64,000 nt of DNA, from positions 1 to 64,000 of the forward strand of contig DASUEU010000051.1 in NCBI GenBank assembly GCA_036274895.1, written 5' to 3'. The notes beneath the pieces were generated by a model. It searched no databases, had not been told where the DNA came from, and saw only the letters and a program-made list of their open reading frames with translations. Positions 7,953 to 19,105 of the stretch are shown in pieces (position 1 is the first letter of the stretch; the number at the start of each line of letters is the position of its first letter). The position numbers and the translations under genes are program-made. The stretch comes from CALMKX01 sp036274895 (GTDB lineage: Bacteria > Acidobacteriota > Thermoanaerobaculia > Multivoradales > SZUA-115).

Positions 7953-10937
7953 ATGGGAAAGATTCCGGTCCAGGACCTGGCGAAGATGATGGGCATCTCG
8001 AACCAGGACTTGGTCTTCAAGCTTCGTTCGATCGGTGTTCGGGTCGAGGGCGACAGCGCCCACATCGACACCGAGATCATCTCGGCGATCCTCCAGGGCA
8101 AGAAGCTCCCTCAGCCCCGGGAGGTCATCCTGCGCGATGATGAGGCCGCCGCTGCCGGCGCCACGGCTGTGCGTCGCCCGGCTCCTCAGCCGGCACCACG
8201 CCGCCCGATGACCAATCCACTTCGGCCGGCTCGACCTCGCACCGTGATCCAGACGGTCGAGCCACGGATCCCGACTCTCCATGGGGCTGACAGGGCTGGC
8301 GCTCTCCACTCCTCCCAGGAGGACTACGGCGACGTCCAGACCTTCACCGAGACCGAGGCGCTGGCCTCGTTCGTCGGCGGCGAGGAGGAGCCTACCCACA
8401 CCACCCCGCCTGCGCCGAGCGCCGCGCCGGCGCAGCCTAATCCGGCTGTCTCGGCCGAGGCTCACACTGCGCCGCCCACGCCGGCTGCGACGCCCGGCCA
8501 GTCTGGTACCGCGACCCTGCGCAAGCAGCCCTACACCACCGGTGCGCGCCTGATCGAGCGTGGCACCGCGCCGCCCCAGGGTTATCAGCGGCCGCCGGTC
8601 GGTCCTCGCCCTGGCGGTCCCCCTGGCAGCCGTCCTCCGGGGCCCGGTGGCCGGCCCGGCGGTCCCCCCGGTCGTCCGGGCGGCGGCCCGGGAGGGCCAG
8701 GACGCCCCGGTGGCGATCGCATGGGCCCGCGCCCCGGAGGGCCGGGACGTCCTGGTGACCGGCCTGGTATGGGCCCCCGTCCCAGTGGACCCGGGCGACC
8801 GCCCGGAGCTGACCGACCGGGCTTCGGCCCGCGCCCTGTCCGTCCGACCTCGCCGACCGATTTGCTGCGGCGGCCCGACCGCGAGCTCAAGCCGACCACC
8901 GATCGCGGGCCCGAGGTCCGCCAGGATGGCCGAGAAGAGAGGCGGGACGACAAGAAGACGAAGCGTGGCGTCAAGAAGCCCATCGGCCCCCGTAGCACGA
9001 TCGACGAGAACCTCTCCACCTTCCGTGGCTCGGCCCGCGAGATCGAGGCGGCGGAGGACGAGATCTTCAGCACGGCACCCGGCAGCAGCCGCCGCCGCCG
9101 CCGGTTCGACCGCCGCATCGCGGAGAGCGAGCGGGCCGTCACCGGCAAGGTCCTGCCGTTCCGCGAGGAGAGCCCGAGCGGGCCGGTGATGATCTCCGAG
9201 GGCATGACCCTGCGCGACTTCGCCGAACGGCTCGGGGTCAAGGCCAAGGACCTGATCAAGGACCTGTTCAATCGGGGCATCCTGGCCAACATCAACCACG
9301 TGATCGAGCCGGAGCTGGCACAGCGGATCGCCGCCGACTTCGGGGTCGAGACCATGGTGGTGACCTTCGAAGAGGAGGTCCAGCTCACCAAGGAGATGGC
9401 CACGGGCGCGAGCACCGGCGCCAAGAGCGCCCGCGCTCCAGTGGTCACGATCATGGGTCACGTCGACCACGGCAAGACCTCACTGCTCGATGCCATCCGC
9501 TCTTCACGCATCGCGGAGGGCGAGCATGGCGGCATCACCCAGCACATCGGCGCCTACCACGTCGAGGTCAAGAACCGCAAGATCGTCTTCCTCGACACCC
9601 CGGGCCACGAGGCCTTCACCCTGATGCGCGCACGTGGCGCCCGGGTCACCGACATCGTGGTGCTGGTGGTAGCTGCGGACGACGGCGTAATGCCGCAAAC
9701 CAAGGAAGCGATCGATCACGCCAAGGCCGCCAAGGTTCCGCTGGTGGTGGCGATCAACAAGATCGACAAGGACAACGCCAACGTCGACCGCGTCAAGCGC
9801 CAGCTGGCGGATGCCGGAGTCCTGCTCGAGGAGTGGGGTGGCGAGGTGGTCTCGGTGCCGATCTCGGCCAAGAGCCGGATCGGCATCCAGGAGCTGCTCG
9901 AGATGATCGTGCTGACCGCCGACCTCAAGGACTTGAAGGCCAGTCCCGAGATCGCCGCCCAGGGCACGGTGCTCGAGGCCCGCAAGGACATCGGGCGCGG
10001 CATCGTGGCCAGTATCCTGGTCCAGGACGGCACGCTCAAGGTCGGCGATCTCTTCGTCTCCGGCAAGACCTGGGGACGGGTGAGGGCGATGAACGACGAG
10101 GACGCCAAGCGGGTCGAGCAGGCGGGCCCCTCGACGCCCGTCGAGGTCACCGGCTTCGGCGAGCTACCGGAAGCGGGCGACCTCTTCCAGGTCGTCGAGG
10201 ACGAAGCCAAGGCTCGCTCCATCGCGGAGTTCCGCCGCCTCGAGCAGCGCAATCGCGACCTCACCCCGACGGCCGGTCGCCTCTCCCTGGAGCAGCTTTT
10301 CAACCGCATCGAGACCGGCGAGGTCAAGGAGCTGCCGATCATCATCAAGGCCGACGTTCAGGGCTCGGTCGAGGTGCTGCGCGAGACGATCGAGAAGGTT
10401 TCGACCGACAAGGTCAAGGTGCGGGTGATCATGTCCGCGGCGGGTGCGATTTCCACCAACGACGTGCTGCTCGCCTCGGCGTCCGGCGCGATCGTGGTCG
10501 GCTTCAACGTTCGCCCGGAGCGCAACGCCGCCGAGCTGGCCGCCAAGGAGGGGGTGGACATCCGCCTCCACACGGTGATCTACGAGCTCACCGACGAGCT
10601 CAAGAAGGCCATGGCCGGGCTTCTCGAGCCCACCTTCGAAGAAGTCACCCGTGGTCGCGCCGAGATCCGCGAGATCTTCAAGGTGCCCAAGGCGGGTGTC
10701 ATCGCCGGCTGCCACGTCATCGACGGCGTCATACCCCGCAGCGCTCAGGTCCGCCTGCTGCGCGACAACGTCGTGGTCTTCGAGGGTCGGATCTCCTCGC
10801 TGCGCCGGTTCAAGGAGGACGCCGCCGAGGTCCGCGCCGGCTTCGACTGCGGTATCTCCCTCGACCGCTATCAGGACTACAAGCCGGGCGATGTCATCGA
10901 GGCCTTCGTCAAGAAGGAGGTCGCCCCGGCCCTCTAG
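7953..10937 (+). CDS. infB: Translation initiation factor IF-2
   Basis: GTPase that recruits fMet-tRNA to the 30S subunit and promotes 50S joining. An N-terminal IF2_N-type domain (VQDLAKMMGISNQDLVFKL) is followed by a long disordered insert. Its most extreme part, residues about 203-310, is almost only Gly, Pro and Arg. A second IF2_N domain (MTLRDFAERLGVKAKDLIKD, about 415) precedes the G domain. G1 GHVDHGKTSL is at about 501, followed by G3 DTPGHEAF and G4 NKID. Beta-barrel domains and the C-terminal fMet-binding domain follow. The start ATG 7953 is 60 nt after nusA with GGAAGGA upstream. The Gly/Pro/Arg linker is longer than in E. coli but common in GC-rich genomes. Confidence 0.97.
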   Translation: MGKIPVQDLAKMMGISNQDLVFKLRSIGVRVEGDSAHIDTEIISAILQGKKLPQPREVILRDDEAAAAGATAVRRPAPQPAPRRPMTNPLRPARPRTVIQTVEPRIPTLHGADRAGALHSSQEDYGDVQTFTETEALASFVGGEEEPTHTTPPAPSAAPAQPNPAVSAEAHTAPPTPAATPGQSGTATLRKQPYTTGARLIERGTAPPQGYQRPPVGPRPGGPPGSRPPGPGGRPGGPPGRPGGGPGGPGRPGGDRMGPRPGGPGRPGDRPGMGPRPSGPGRPPGADRPGFGPRPVRPTSPTDLLRRPDRELKPTTDRGPEVRQDGREERRDDKKTKRGVKKPIGPRSTIDENLSTFRGSAREIEAAEDEIFSTAPGSSRRRRRFDRRIAESERAVTGKVLPFREESPSGPVMISEGMTLRDFAERLGVKAKDLIKDLFNRGILANINHVIEPELAQRIAADFGVETMVVTFEEEVQLTKEMATGASTGAKSARAPVVTIMGHVDHGKTSLLDAIRSSRIAEGEHGGITQHIGAYHVEVKNRKIVFLDTPGHEAFTLMRARGARVTDIVVLVVAADDGVMPQTKEAIDHAKAAKVPLVVAINKIDKDNANVDRVKRQLADAGVLLEEWGGEVVSVPISAKSRIGIQELLEMIVLTADLKDLKASPEIAAQGTVLEARKDIGRGIVASILVQDGTLKVGDLFVSGKTWGRVRAMNDEDAKRVEQAGPSTPVEVTGFGELPEAGDLFQVVEDEAKARSIAEFRRLEQRNRDLTPTAGRLSLEQLFNRIETGEVKELPIIIKADVQGSVEVLRETIEKVSTDKVKVRVIMSAAGAISTNDVLLASASGAIVVGFNVRPERNAAELAAKEGVDIRLHTVIYELTDELKKAMAGLLEPTFEEVTRGRAEIREIFKVPKAGVIAGCHVIDGVIPRSAQVRLLRDNVVVFEGRISSLRRFKEDAAEVRAGFDCGISLDRYQDYKPGDVIEAFVKKEVAPAL

Positions 10938-10951
10938 CCCTCGATCCAGCC

Positions 10952-11245
10952 ATGATCGTCGGCGTCGCCATCTGTGAGCTTCACCTCCCCGGCTCGCGCA
11001 GTCTCAAGGACAAGCGCCGGGTGGTGAAGTCCCTCGTGGAGAGGATTCATGGCCGCTTCCGCGTTTCTTCCGCGGAGACCGACTACCACGACCTGCTGCA
11101 GCGCGCCGAGATCTCGCTCGCCGTGGTGGGAAACAACGACCAGGAAGTAGAGAGAGTGCTCGACCAGATGAGGGATTTGTTCGACCAGGAGGCGGAGGCC
11201 TTCGTGACTCTGTGGCAGCCCCAGCTGCTGGAGGTCTCCGGGTGA
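10952..11245 (+). CDS. DUF503 family protein (YlxP-like)
   Basis: A 97-aa protein starting MIVGVAICELHLPGSRSLKDK, which is the recognisable family N-terminus. It continues KRRVVKSLVERIHGRF and SSAETDYHDLLQRAEISLAVVGN. DUF503/YlxP proteins are almost always found between infB and rbfA, as here, and are inferred to act in ribosome assembly or RNA metabolism. The biochemical role is not established. It starts 14 nt after infB, and its stop overlaps the GTG start of rbfA (GTGA), so translation is probably coupled. Confidence 0.92.
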   Translation: MIVGVAICELHLPGSRSLKDKRRVVKSLVERIHGRFRVSSAETDYHDLLQRAEISLAVVGNNDQEVERVLDQMRDLFDQEAEAFVTLWQPQLLEVSG

Positions 11246-11598
11246 GCCGGCGTCCCGAGAGGGTGGCAGACCTGCTGCGTGCCGAAATCTCGGACATCGT
11301 CCGCCGGGAGCTGCGCGACCCCCGCGTCGGCCTGGCCACGGTGTCGATGGTCGAGGTCAGCTCCGACCTGCGCCACGCGCGGGTGAAGCTGTCCATCCTC
11401 GGTAGCGAGGAGCAGCGGCAGGCCAGCCTGGAGGCAGTCCGCCACGGCGCCGGCTTCGTCCGCCGGCTGCTCGGCCAGCGCCTCGACCTGCGCTTCGTCC
11501 CAGAGCTGGTCTTCGAGCTGGATCGCGGCGCCGAGTACAGCCAGCGCATCTCCGACATCCTGGACGAGGAGCTCCGCGATGAGCGTGAGCCTTCCTGA
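11242..11598 (+). CDS. rbfA: Ribosome-binding factor A
   Basis: A small KH-fold protein that binds 16S rRNA and helps 30S maturation and cold adaptation. Key features are SRRPERVADLLRAEISDIVRRE at the N-terminus, DPRVGLATVSMVEVSSDLRHARV and the C-terminal LRFVPELVFELDRG. I chose GTG 11242, which overlaps the DUF503 stop (GTGA). The frame also allows an ATG at 11212, but that would add a ten-residue extension inside the preceding gene. The 3' end overlaps the next gene by 20 nt. Confidence 0.95.
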   Translation: MSRRPERVADLLRAEISDIVRRELRDPRVGLATVSMVEVSSDLRHARVKLSILGSEEQRQASLEAVRHGAGFVRRLLGQRLDLRFVPELVFELDRGAEYSQRISDILDEELRDEREPS

Positions 11599-12568
11599 CG
11601 CCCTCCTCAACAAGGTCCGCACCGGTTCCCGCTTCCTGCTGACGAGCCATGCGAACCCCGACGGTGACGCGATCGGCTCGGAGCTGGGCCTGGCCAGAGT
11701 GCTGGCCGACCTGGGCAAGGAAGCCCTGATCTGGAACCGTGACCCGGTGCCCGGCCTCTACCGGCCGATGCCGGGGAGCGCGGCGATCCACGTCGGGGAA
11801 GAGCCCCCTGCGGGCTTCCCCACCGCTTTCGAGGCGGTGGTCGTCCTGGAGTGCCCGAGCCTCGACCGCACCGGCCTCGAAGGTGCGCTCGCACGCCATC
11901 CCAACCTGCTCAACATCGACCATCACCTGGGCAACGATGGCTATGGCGAGGTGGCCTGGGTCGATCCCGAGGCCCCGGCGGTCGGCGAGATGGTCTTCCG
12001 CCTCGCGCGTGGGCTCGGTGTCGCTCCCGACGTGGACACCGCGACCTGTCTGCTGCTCGCCCTGGTCACGGACACAGGCGGCTTCCGCTTCGCCAACGCC
12101 ACGCCGGCCGCCTTCCGCGCGGGAGCCGCGCTGGTCGAGGCCGGAGCGAGACCCGAAGAGGTCTCGCGCTGGCTCTACGAAAGCAACCCACCGGCGATGG
12201 TCCGGCTCCTCGGCGAGATGCTCGCCACGCTCCAGCTCCACGCGCACGGGCGCATCGCCTCGGTGCTGCTGACGCGCGCCATGTTCGAGCGGGCCGGTGC
12301 TGCGCCAGGGGACAGCGAGGGGCTGATCGACGTCCCGCGCTCGATCGCCGGAGTCGAGGCCGCGGCCCTCCTGCGCGAGCGGGGCGAGCAGCGCTTCAAG
12401 GTCTCGCTGCGCAGCCGAGGGGCGGTCGACGTTCAGGCGGTGGCGAGCCGCCACGGCGGTGGTGGCCACAAGAACGCCGCCGGCTGTGAGCTGACCGGCC
12501 CGGCCGAGGCCATCCGCGAGCAGGTCGTAGCAGAGCTCGGGCAGGCCCTCGAGGAGGGACGGGGTTGA
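11579..12568 (+). CDS. nrnA: DHH-family bifunctional oligoribonuclease/pAp phosphatase
   Basis: Degrades very short RNA oligomers and dephosphorylates 3'-phosphoadenosine 5'-phosphate. The DHH domain carries SHANPDGDAIGSELG (about residues 22-36), a metal-binding Asp/Glu strand and NIDHH (about 113-117). The DHHA1 domain carries the terminal GGGGHKNAAG signature (about 297-306). Length (329 aa) fits NrnA-type enzymes. The start ATG 11579 lies inside the end of rbfA with GAGGAG upstream. Its position between rbfA and truB is a widely conserved arrangement. Confidence 0.94.
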   Translation: MSVSLPDALLNKVRTGSRFLLTSHANPDGDAIGSELGLARVLADLGKEALIWNRDPVPGLYRPMPGSAAIHVGEEPPAGFPTAFEAVVVLECPSLDRTGLEGALARHPNLLNIDHHLGNDGYGEVAWVDPEAPAVGEMVFRLARGLGVAPDVDTATCLLLALVTDTGGFRFANATPAAFRAGAALVEAGARPEEVSRWLYESNPPAMVRLLGEMLATLQLHAHGRIASVLLTRAMFERAGAAPGDSEGLIDVPRSIAGVEAAALLRERGEQRFKVSLRSRGAVDVQAVASRHGGGGHKNAAGCELTGPAEAIREQVVAELGQALEEGRG

Positions 12569-13485
12569 GCAGAGAGTCGAAGCACGGGTTGCTCCTGGTC
12601 GACAAGGAGCCGGGGTGGACCTCCCACGACGTCGTCCAGAAGAGCCGCCGCATCCTTGCTGAGAAGCGCATCGGCCATTGCGGCACCCTCGATCCCGCCG
12701 CCACCGGGCTGCTGGTCCTGACCTTGGGACGGGCCACCCGCCTGACCCGCTTCTTGATCCGCGCTCCCAAGGTCTACGAGGGAGTGCTTCGGCTGGGGGT
12801 GACCACCGACACTTACGATGCCGAGGGGAGGGTGCAGCGAGAGGCACCCTTCGAGGCCGTGACCGAAGCAGCCGTGCGGAGCGAGATGACGTGGTTCGAG
12901 GGCTCCTACCTGCAACAGCCTCCACCCTACTCGGCCAAGAAGGTGAAGGGAGTCCGGCTCTACGAGCTGGCTCGCCGCGGCGAGGAGGTCGAGGTCGAGC
13001 CGAAGGAGGTCGAGGTCTACGAATTCGTGCCCGCCGGCCCCCTGGTCGAAGGTAGGATGCGCTTCCGTCTGGCCTGTGCCTCGGGAACCTACGCCCGCTC
13101 GCTGGTCCACGACCTGGGAGCCCGACTCGGCTGCGGTGCTCACCTCGCCGAGCTGCGCCGCCTCTCCGTGGGGCCGTTCAAGGTCGAGGATGCCCTGACC
13201 ATCGGGGCCCTCACCGAGCGCATGGCGGAGGATCGGGACCTCGGCGCCGCCTGGTATCCGTTCGACGCGATTCCCCTCCCCTTCGAGGAGGTGACCGCCG
13301 ACGGCCAACAGGAGCAGCGGATTCACAACGGCCAGGCCGTGCTGGTGCGGGAGCTCCCGGGCCAGGAAGGCGATTGGGTGAAGGTAGTCAACCGGCGACG
13401 AGAGCTCATCGCCGTGGGGTCCATTGTCGAGAAGATCGGCAGTGCCGGGATGAGCCTGGTGCAGCCGAAAGTCGTGTTCCGCTGA
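12565..13485 (+). CDS. truB: tRNA pseudouridine(55) synthase TruB
   Basis: Makes pseudouridine 55 in the T loop of tRNAs. The catalytic motif GHCGTLDPAATGLL places the catalytic Asp at residue 43. GLLLVDKEPGWTSHDVV, YEGVLRLGVTTDTYDAEG and the CASGTYARSLVHDLG motif are all typical. The C-terminal part resembles a PUA-like domain (HNGQAVLVRELP ... KVVNRRRELIAVG). It starts with TTG 12565, which overlaps the nrnA stop (TTGA) and has GAGGAGG 7 nt upstream. Length is 306 aa. Confidence 0.95.
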   Translation: MSRESKHGLLLVDKEPGWTSHDVVQKSRRILAEKRIGHCGTLDPAATGLLVLTLGRATRLTRFLIRAPKVYEGVLRLGVTTDTYDAEGRVQREAPFEAVTEAAVRSEMTWFEGSYLQQPPPYSAKKVKGVRLYELARRGEEVEVEPKEVEVYEFVPAGPLVEGRMRFRLACASGTYARSLVHDLGARLGCGAHLAELRRLSVGPFKVEDALTIGALTERMAEDRDLGAAWYPFDAIPLPFEEVTADGQQEQRIHNGQAVLVRELPGQEGDWVKVVNRRRELIAVGSIVEKIGSAGMSLVQPKVVFR

Positions 13486-13528
13486 TGGTCTGTGTTACCA
13501 TCCGCAAGTTGCTAGGGAGGAGTTTGCC

Positions 13529-13798
13529 TTGGCTCAGAGCGTTGAAGCGAAGACCAAGATCATTACCGATTTCCGCCGCCATGACCTCGACTCCGGTTCT
13601 CCGGAGGTTCAGATCGCGCTCTTGACCAGTCGGATCAACGAGTTGACCGACCACTTCAAGACCCATCAGAAGGATCACCACAGCCGCCGTGGCCTGCTCA
13701 AGCTGGTCGGTCGCCGGCGCCGTCTCCTCGACTATCTCCGCCGCAAGGACATCGAGCGGTACCGGTCGACGATCGAGCGGCTCGGGATCCGGAAGTAA
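13529..13798 (+). CDS. rpsO: 30S ribosomal protein S15
   Basis: An 89-aa primary 16S rRNA-binding protein. Recognisable family segments are SGSPEVQIALLTSRINELTDH, with the invariant GSPEVQ, and HHSRRGLLKLVGRRRRLLDYL. It starts with TTG 13529, eight nt after GGGAGGAG; a non-ATG start in a ribosomal gene is notable but the ribosome site is strong. It is followed by a stable hairpin and then pnp, the usual rpsO-pnp order. Confidence 0.97.
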   Translation: MAQSVEAKTKIITDFRRHDLDSGSPEVQIALLTSRINELTDHFKTHQKDHHSRRGLLKLVGRRRRLLDYLRRKDIERYRSTIERLGIRK

Positions 13799-13820
13799 AC
13801 GACGCCTACCACCCACGATC

Positions 13821-13858
13821 GCCCCGCTCCCCTCTTCCCATCCGGGAACGGGCGGGGC
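13821..13858 (+). terminator. rpsO-pnp intergenic hairpin
   Basis: The outer arms GCCCCGC (13821-13827) and GCGGGGC (13852-13858) enclose an inner stem TTCCC-ATCC-GGGAA (13835-13848). No U tract follows. In E. coli the rpsO-pnp space contains a terminator plus an RNase III site that controls PNPase levels; a similar role here is inference. Confidence 0.6.
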
Positions 13859-13947
13859 CTAGCTTGTAGACCGCCGACCCGGAGGCCCTGGCCCCCCCTC
13901 CCCTGTCGGCCGTCCAGCGCTCAAGGAAAAGCGCTTAAGGAAAAAAG

Positions 13948-16260
<2,313 letters not shown>

Positions 16261-16268
16261 GGGGCGTC

Positions 16269-17042
16269 ATGGTCCGCGGCGCCGGGATCGACTGCGAGAC
16301 CCTGGTCGAGTATCTCGACGACTACCTGCAAGCCGGACAGGGGCGGGACTACTGCCCCAACGGCCTGCAGGTCGAGGGGCGCCGCCGCATCCACAAGCTG
16401 GTCACCGGCGTCTCCGCCTGCCAAGCCCTCTTCGATCGAGCCCGGCATCTCGGTGCGGACGCCTTGTTGGTCCATCACGGTCTGTTCTGGGAGGGCGACT
16501 CGCGGGCGTTGACCGGCGTGGCCTACCGGCGCGTCGCCGAGCTGGTGCGCTCGGAGGTCGCCCTCCTGGCCTACCACCTTCCCCTCGATCGCCATCCCGA
16601 GGTCGGCAACAATGCCGTCGCCGCTCGACGGCTGGGTCTGATCGACCTCGAGCCCTTCGCCTTCCACGATGGTCTGGCGGTCGGCTTCTCCGGGACGTTC
16701 CCTGCTCCGCTGACTCCGGTCGAGCTGGTGGCTCGATGCCGGCACCTGTTCGGCGCCGAGCCGCTCGCATTCCTTTCGGGGCCAGACTCCATCACCAGCC
16801 TGGGCATCGTCTCCGGCCGCGCCGAGCGCGAGGTCCACCGGGCGATCCGCCAGGGGCTCGACGCCTACGTCACGGGGGAGGCCACGGAGTGGGTGATGAA
16901 CCTGGTGCGGGAGGCCGGCATCCACTACCTCGCCTGTGGCCACCACGCCACGGAGCGGCTGGGCATCCAGGCCCTGGGCGACCACATCGCCATGCGCTTC
17001 GACATCGAGGTCGAGTTCGTCGACGTCCCCAATCCGGTTTGA
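16269..17042 (+). CDS. Nif3-like dinuclear metal center protein
   Basis: Family members are widely conserved hexameric or trimeric proteins with a two-metal site and no agreed function; one proposed role is GTP cyclohydrolase I type 2, which is not proven for this protein. Diagnostic segments are YCPNGLQVEGR, ADALLVHHGLFW (metal His pair), LLAYHLPLDRHPEVGNN and the C-terminal GHHATERLGIQAL. Length (257 aa) fits the short form without the central insertion. It starts 8 nt after pnp with GAGGGG upstream, so it is probably the last gene of the operon. Only 4 nt separate its stop from the convergent tatD stop. Confidence 0.92.
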   Translation: MVRGAGIDCETLVEYLDDYLQAGQGRDYCPNGLQVEGRRRIHKLVTGVSACQALFDRARHLGADALLVHHGLFWEGDSRALTGVAYRRVAELVRSEVALLAYHLPLDRHPEVGNNAVAARRLGLIDLEPFAFHDGLAVGFSGTFPAPLTPVELVARCRHLFGAEPLAFLSGPDSITSLGIVSGRAEREVHRAIRQGLDAYVTGEATEWVMNLVREAGIHYLACGHHATERLGIQALGDHIAMRFDIEVEFVDVPNPV

Positions 17043-17046
17043 GCCT

Positions 17047-17835
17047 TCAGGCCGGCTTGGCTTTGGCGAAGAGGCGGAAGAAGTTCTCGGTGGTCCGGCG
17101 CGCCACCTCTTCGCGGTCGGTTCGCCACTCTTGGGCCAGCCTCTCGGCCACCTCCACCACGTAGGCCGGGCGGTTCGGCTTGCCCCGGTAGGGCAAAGGC
17201 GCCAGGTAGGGCGTGTCGGTCTCGACCAGGGTGCGGTCGCGGGGCAGGATCGCAATCACCTCGCGCACGTTGTCGGCCTTGGGAAAGGTGATCATGCCCG
17301 AGAGGCCGAGGTAGAAGCCGCGCTCGATCAGCTCGCGGCCCATCTCGAGCCCGCCGGCGAAAGAGTGGAAGTCGCCCTTAAGGCTGGCGTGCTCGGGCCG
17401 CCGGACCATCTCCAGCATGGCCTCGTTGCTGTCCCGGTTGTGCACCACCACCGGCAGGCCCAACTCGATCGCCAGCCGCCACTGCTCGGCCAGCACCTGA
17501 TCCTGGACCTCCCGGGGAGCGTGGTCGTAGTAGAAGTCGAGTCCGCACTCCCCCACCGCCACCGCCCGCGGATCCGCCAGCAGCTCGGCGAGGACCTGCC
17601 GGTCTCCGGGCTGCCAGGTCGACGCTTCGTGGGGATGAACCCCGAGAGCACACCAGACGTCGGGATGGCGATGGCAAAGTCCCAGGACTTCGTCGGCGTC
17701 CGCAAGGCGCACCGCCGGCAACAAGAAGCCCCTCACACCCCGCTCCCTGGCGGCATCGAAGGCTCGCTCACGCTCGTCCGGCGGCAGGTTCTGGACGTGG
17801 CCGTGGGAATCGACCAGGAAGGCAGCCGAGCTCAC
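17047..17835 (-). CDS. tatD: TatD-family metal-dependent DNase/hydrolase
   Basis: A TIM-barrel amidohydrolase-superfamily enzyme. Metal-ligand motifs are DSHGHV (residues 9-14), VGECGLDFYY (about 93-102), VVVHNR (about 128-133) and ETDTPYLAP (about 207-215). Known homologues have 3'-5' exonuclease or D-tyrosyl-tRNA deacylase-like activities. The HxH motif is HGH, as normal. It starts with GTG 17835, which overlaps the stop of the upstream tRNA-binding gene (GTGA). It is the last gene of the minus-strand radC-hslO-Trbp111-tatD unit. The 5' fusion partner often seen in other bacteria (metG) is represented here only by the small OB-fold protein. Confidence 0.94.
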   Translation of the reverse strand: MSSAAFLVDSHGHVQNLPPDERERAFDAARERGVRGFLLPAVRLADADEVLGLCHRHPDVWCALGVHPHEASTWQPGDRQVLAELLADPRAVAVGECGLDFYYDHAPREVQDQVLAEQWRLAIELGLPVVVHNRDSNEAMLEMVRRPEHASLKGDFHSFAGGLEMGRELIERGFYLGLSGMITFPKADNVREVIAILPRDRTLVETDTPYLAPLPYRGKPNRPAYVVEVAERLAQEWRTDREEVARRTTENFFRLFAKAKPA

Positions 17836-18152
17836 TTGATGCGGGTTCCGTTGGGCACCGGCTGGTCTGGCGCGAGCAGCACCGGGGCGCCGTCGATCGA
17901 CGCCGCGAGCACCATGCCCTGGGACTCCACACCCATCAGGGTCGCCGGCTGGAGGTTCGCCACCAGCACCACCTGCCGGCCCACCAGCACCTCCGGCGGG
18001 TACTGCTGGACGATGCCCGCGACCACGGTGCGCACCTCGTCGCCCAGGTCCACGGTCAGCTTGACCAGCTTGCTCGACTTGGGCACGGCCTCGGCGGCGG
18101 TCACGGTGGCCACGCGCAGCTCGGTCTTGAAGAAATCCTCGATCGTGATCAT
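17832..18152 (-). CDS. Trbp111/MetG C-terminal-like tRNA-binding OB-fold protein
   Basis: A 106-aa stand-alone copy of the C-terminal tRNA-binding domain of methionyl-tRNA synthetase. It begins MITIEDFFKTELRVATV and contains KSSKLVKLTVDLGDEVRTVVAGI and ATLMGVESQGMVLAAS, all family landmarks. Such proteins bind tRNA or act as a dimerisation/beta subunit of MetRS. ATG 18152 is preceded by GGGGAG; the frame extends further upstream but only into the intergenic region after hslO. No metG gene is in the window. Confidence 0.9.
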   Translation of the reverse strand: MITIEDFFKTELRVATVTAAEAVPKSSKLVKLTVDLGDEVRTVVAGIVQQYPPEVLVGRQVVLVANLQPATLMGVESQGMVLAASIDGAPVLLAPDQPVPNGTRIK

Positions 18153-18177
18153 GGTCTCCCCTCGGGGGGTCTCTCGG

Positions 18178-19083
18178 TCAGTTGGCCGGCTGGAGCTCCT
18201 CCGGCAGGAAGCGATACCGTTCACCGCAGAAGGAACAGTCGACGACGATGTCGCCGTCCTCGCTGGTCAGGGGCTCACCGGCCCGGACGAGGGCTTCGAG
18301 CTGGCGCTCGACGCGCTGGCGGCTGCAACGGCAGGTGTAGGTCAGGTCGTGGCGCGAGTGGATCCGTGGCTCGAGCCCGGCGAGCACCCGGCTCACCGCG
18401 CCGTCGAGGCCCTCTCGCTCGATCAGGCGGCTGAAACCGGCGAGACGGGAGAGGTTGTCCTCGAGGGTGTCGACGACCACCTTCGAAGCGCCCGGCAGGA
18501 CCTCGACGATCATGCCCCCGGCGGCGGTGATGCCCGCCGGCCGCGCGAGCACTCCCACCATCACCGCCGAGCGGGTCTGCTCGCTCTGCTCGAGATAGTG
18601 GGCCAGATCCTCCCCCACTTCGCCGCTTACCAGCTGCACCTGGCTGTGGTAGCGGCCGTTCGGTAGCTCACGCAGCACCCGCAGCCGCCCCTTGCCCACC
18701 GCCGCACCCACGGCCAGCTTGCCGTCCTCGCGATGCGCCACGACGGCCCGAGGGTTGGCGACCGAGCCGCGGAGGCGACCGAGGTCGTCCACCTCGGCGA
18801 GCACGGAGCCGAGGGGACCATCCCCCACCAGCTCGACGAGCAGCCGGCTCGGCGTCTTGATCGCCAGGCGCATCATCAAGGCGGCTCCGGCGAGGGTGCG
18901 GCCCAGGGCCGTGGCCGCCACGGGGGAAAGATCGAGCCGGCCACGGGCGGCCTCGACGATCGCCGAGAGGTCGACCACGGCCCAGCGTAGGTCACCGTCA
19001 CCCGCCAGGCCGACCTCCAGGGCACCGCGGGCGAAAGGCTCGCGCTCCGGCTCCGAGTGGTCCATCGTCTCCATCGCGGGCAT
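18178..19083 (-). CDS. hslO: Redox-regulated chaperonin Hsp33
   Basis: An ATP-independent chaperone activated by oxidation. The N-terminal beta/alpha domain contains AAATALGRTLAGAALM-like helices (SPVAATALGRTLAGAAL). The C-terminal redox switch has the zinc cysteines CRC (about residues 256-258) and CSFC (about 284-287), i.e. CxC...CxxC. ATG 19083 is preceded by AAGAAGAGA; the frame extends upstream but lacks a better site. It lies 22 nt after radC and 25 nt before the Trbp111-like gene, so it is probably co-transcribed with both. Confidence 0.93.
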   Translation of the reverse strand: MPAMETMDHSEPEREPFARGALEVGLAGDGDLRWAVVDLSAIVEAARGRLDLSPVAATALGRTLAGAALMMRLAIKTPSRLLVELVGDGPLGSVLAEVDDLGRLRGSVANPRAVVAHREDGKLAVGAAVGKGRLRVLRELPNGRYHSQVQLVSGEVGEDLAHYLEQSEQTRSAVMVGVLARPAGITAAGGMIVEVLPGASKVVVDTLEDNLSRLAGFSRLIEREGLDGAVSRVLAGLEPRIHSRHDLTYTCRCSRQRVERQLEALVRAGEPLTSEDGDIVVDCSFCGERYRFLPEELQPAN

Positions 19084-19105
19084 TATCTCTTCTTGCACGG
19101 CACCC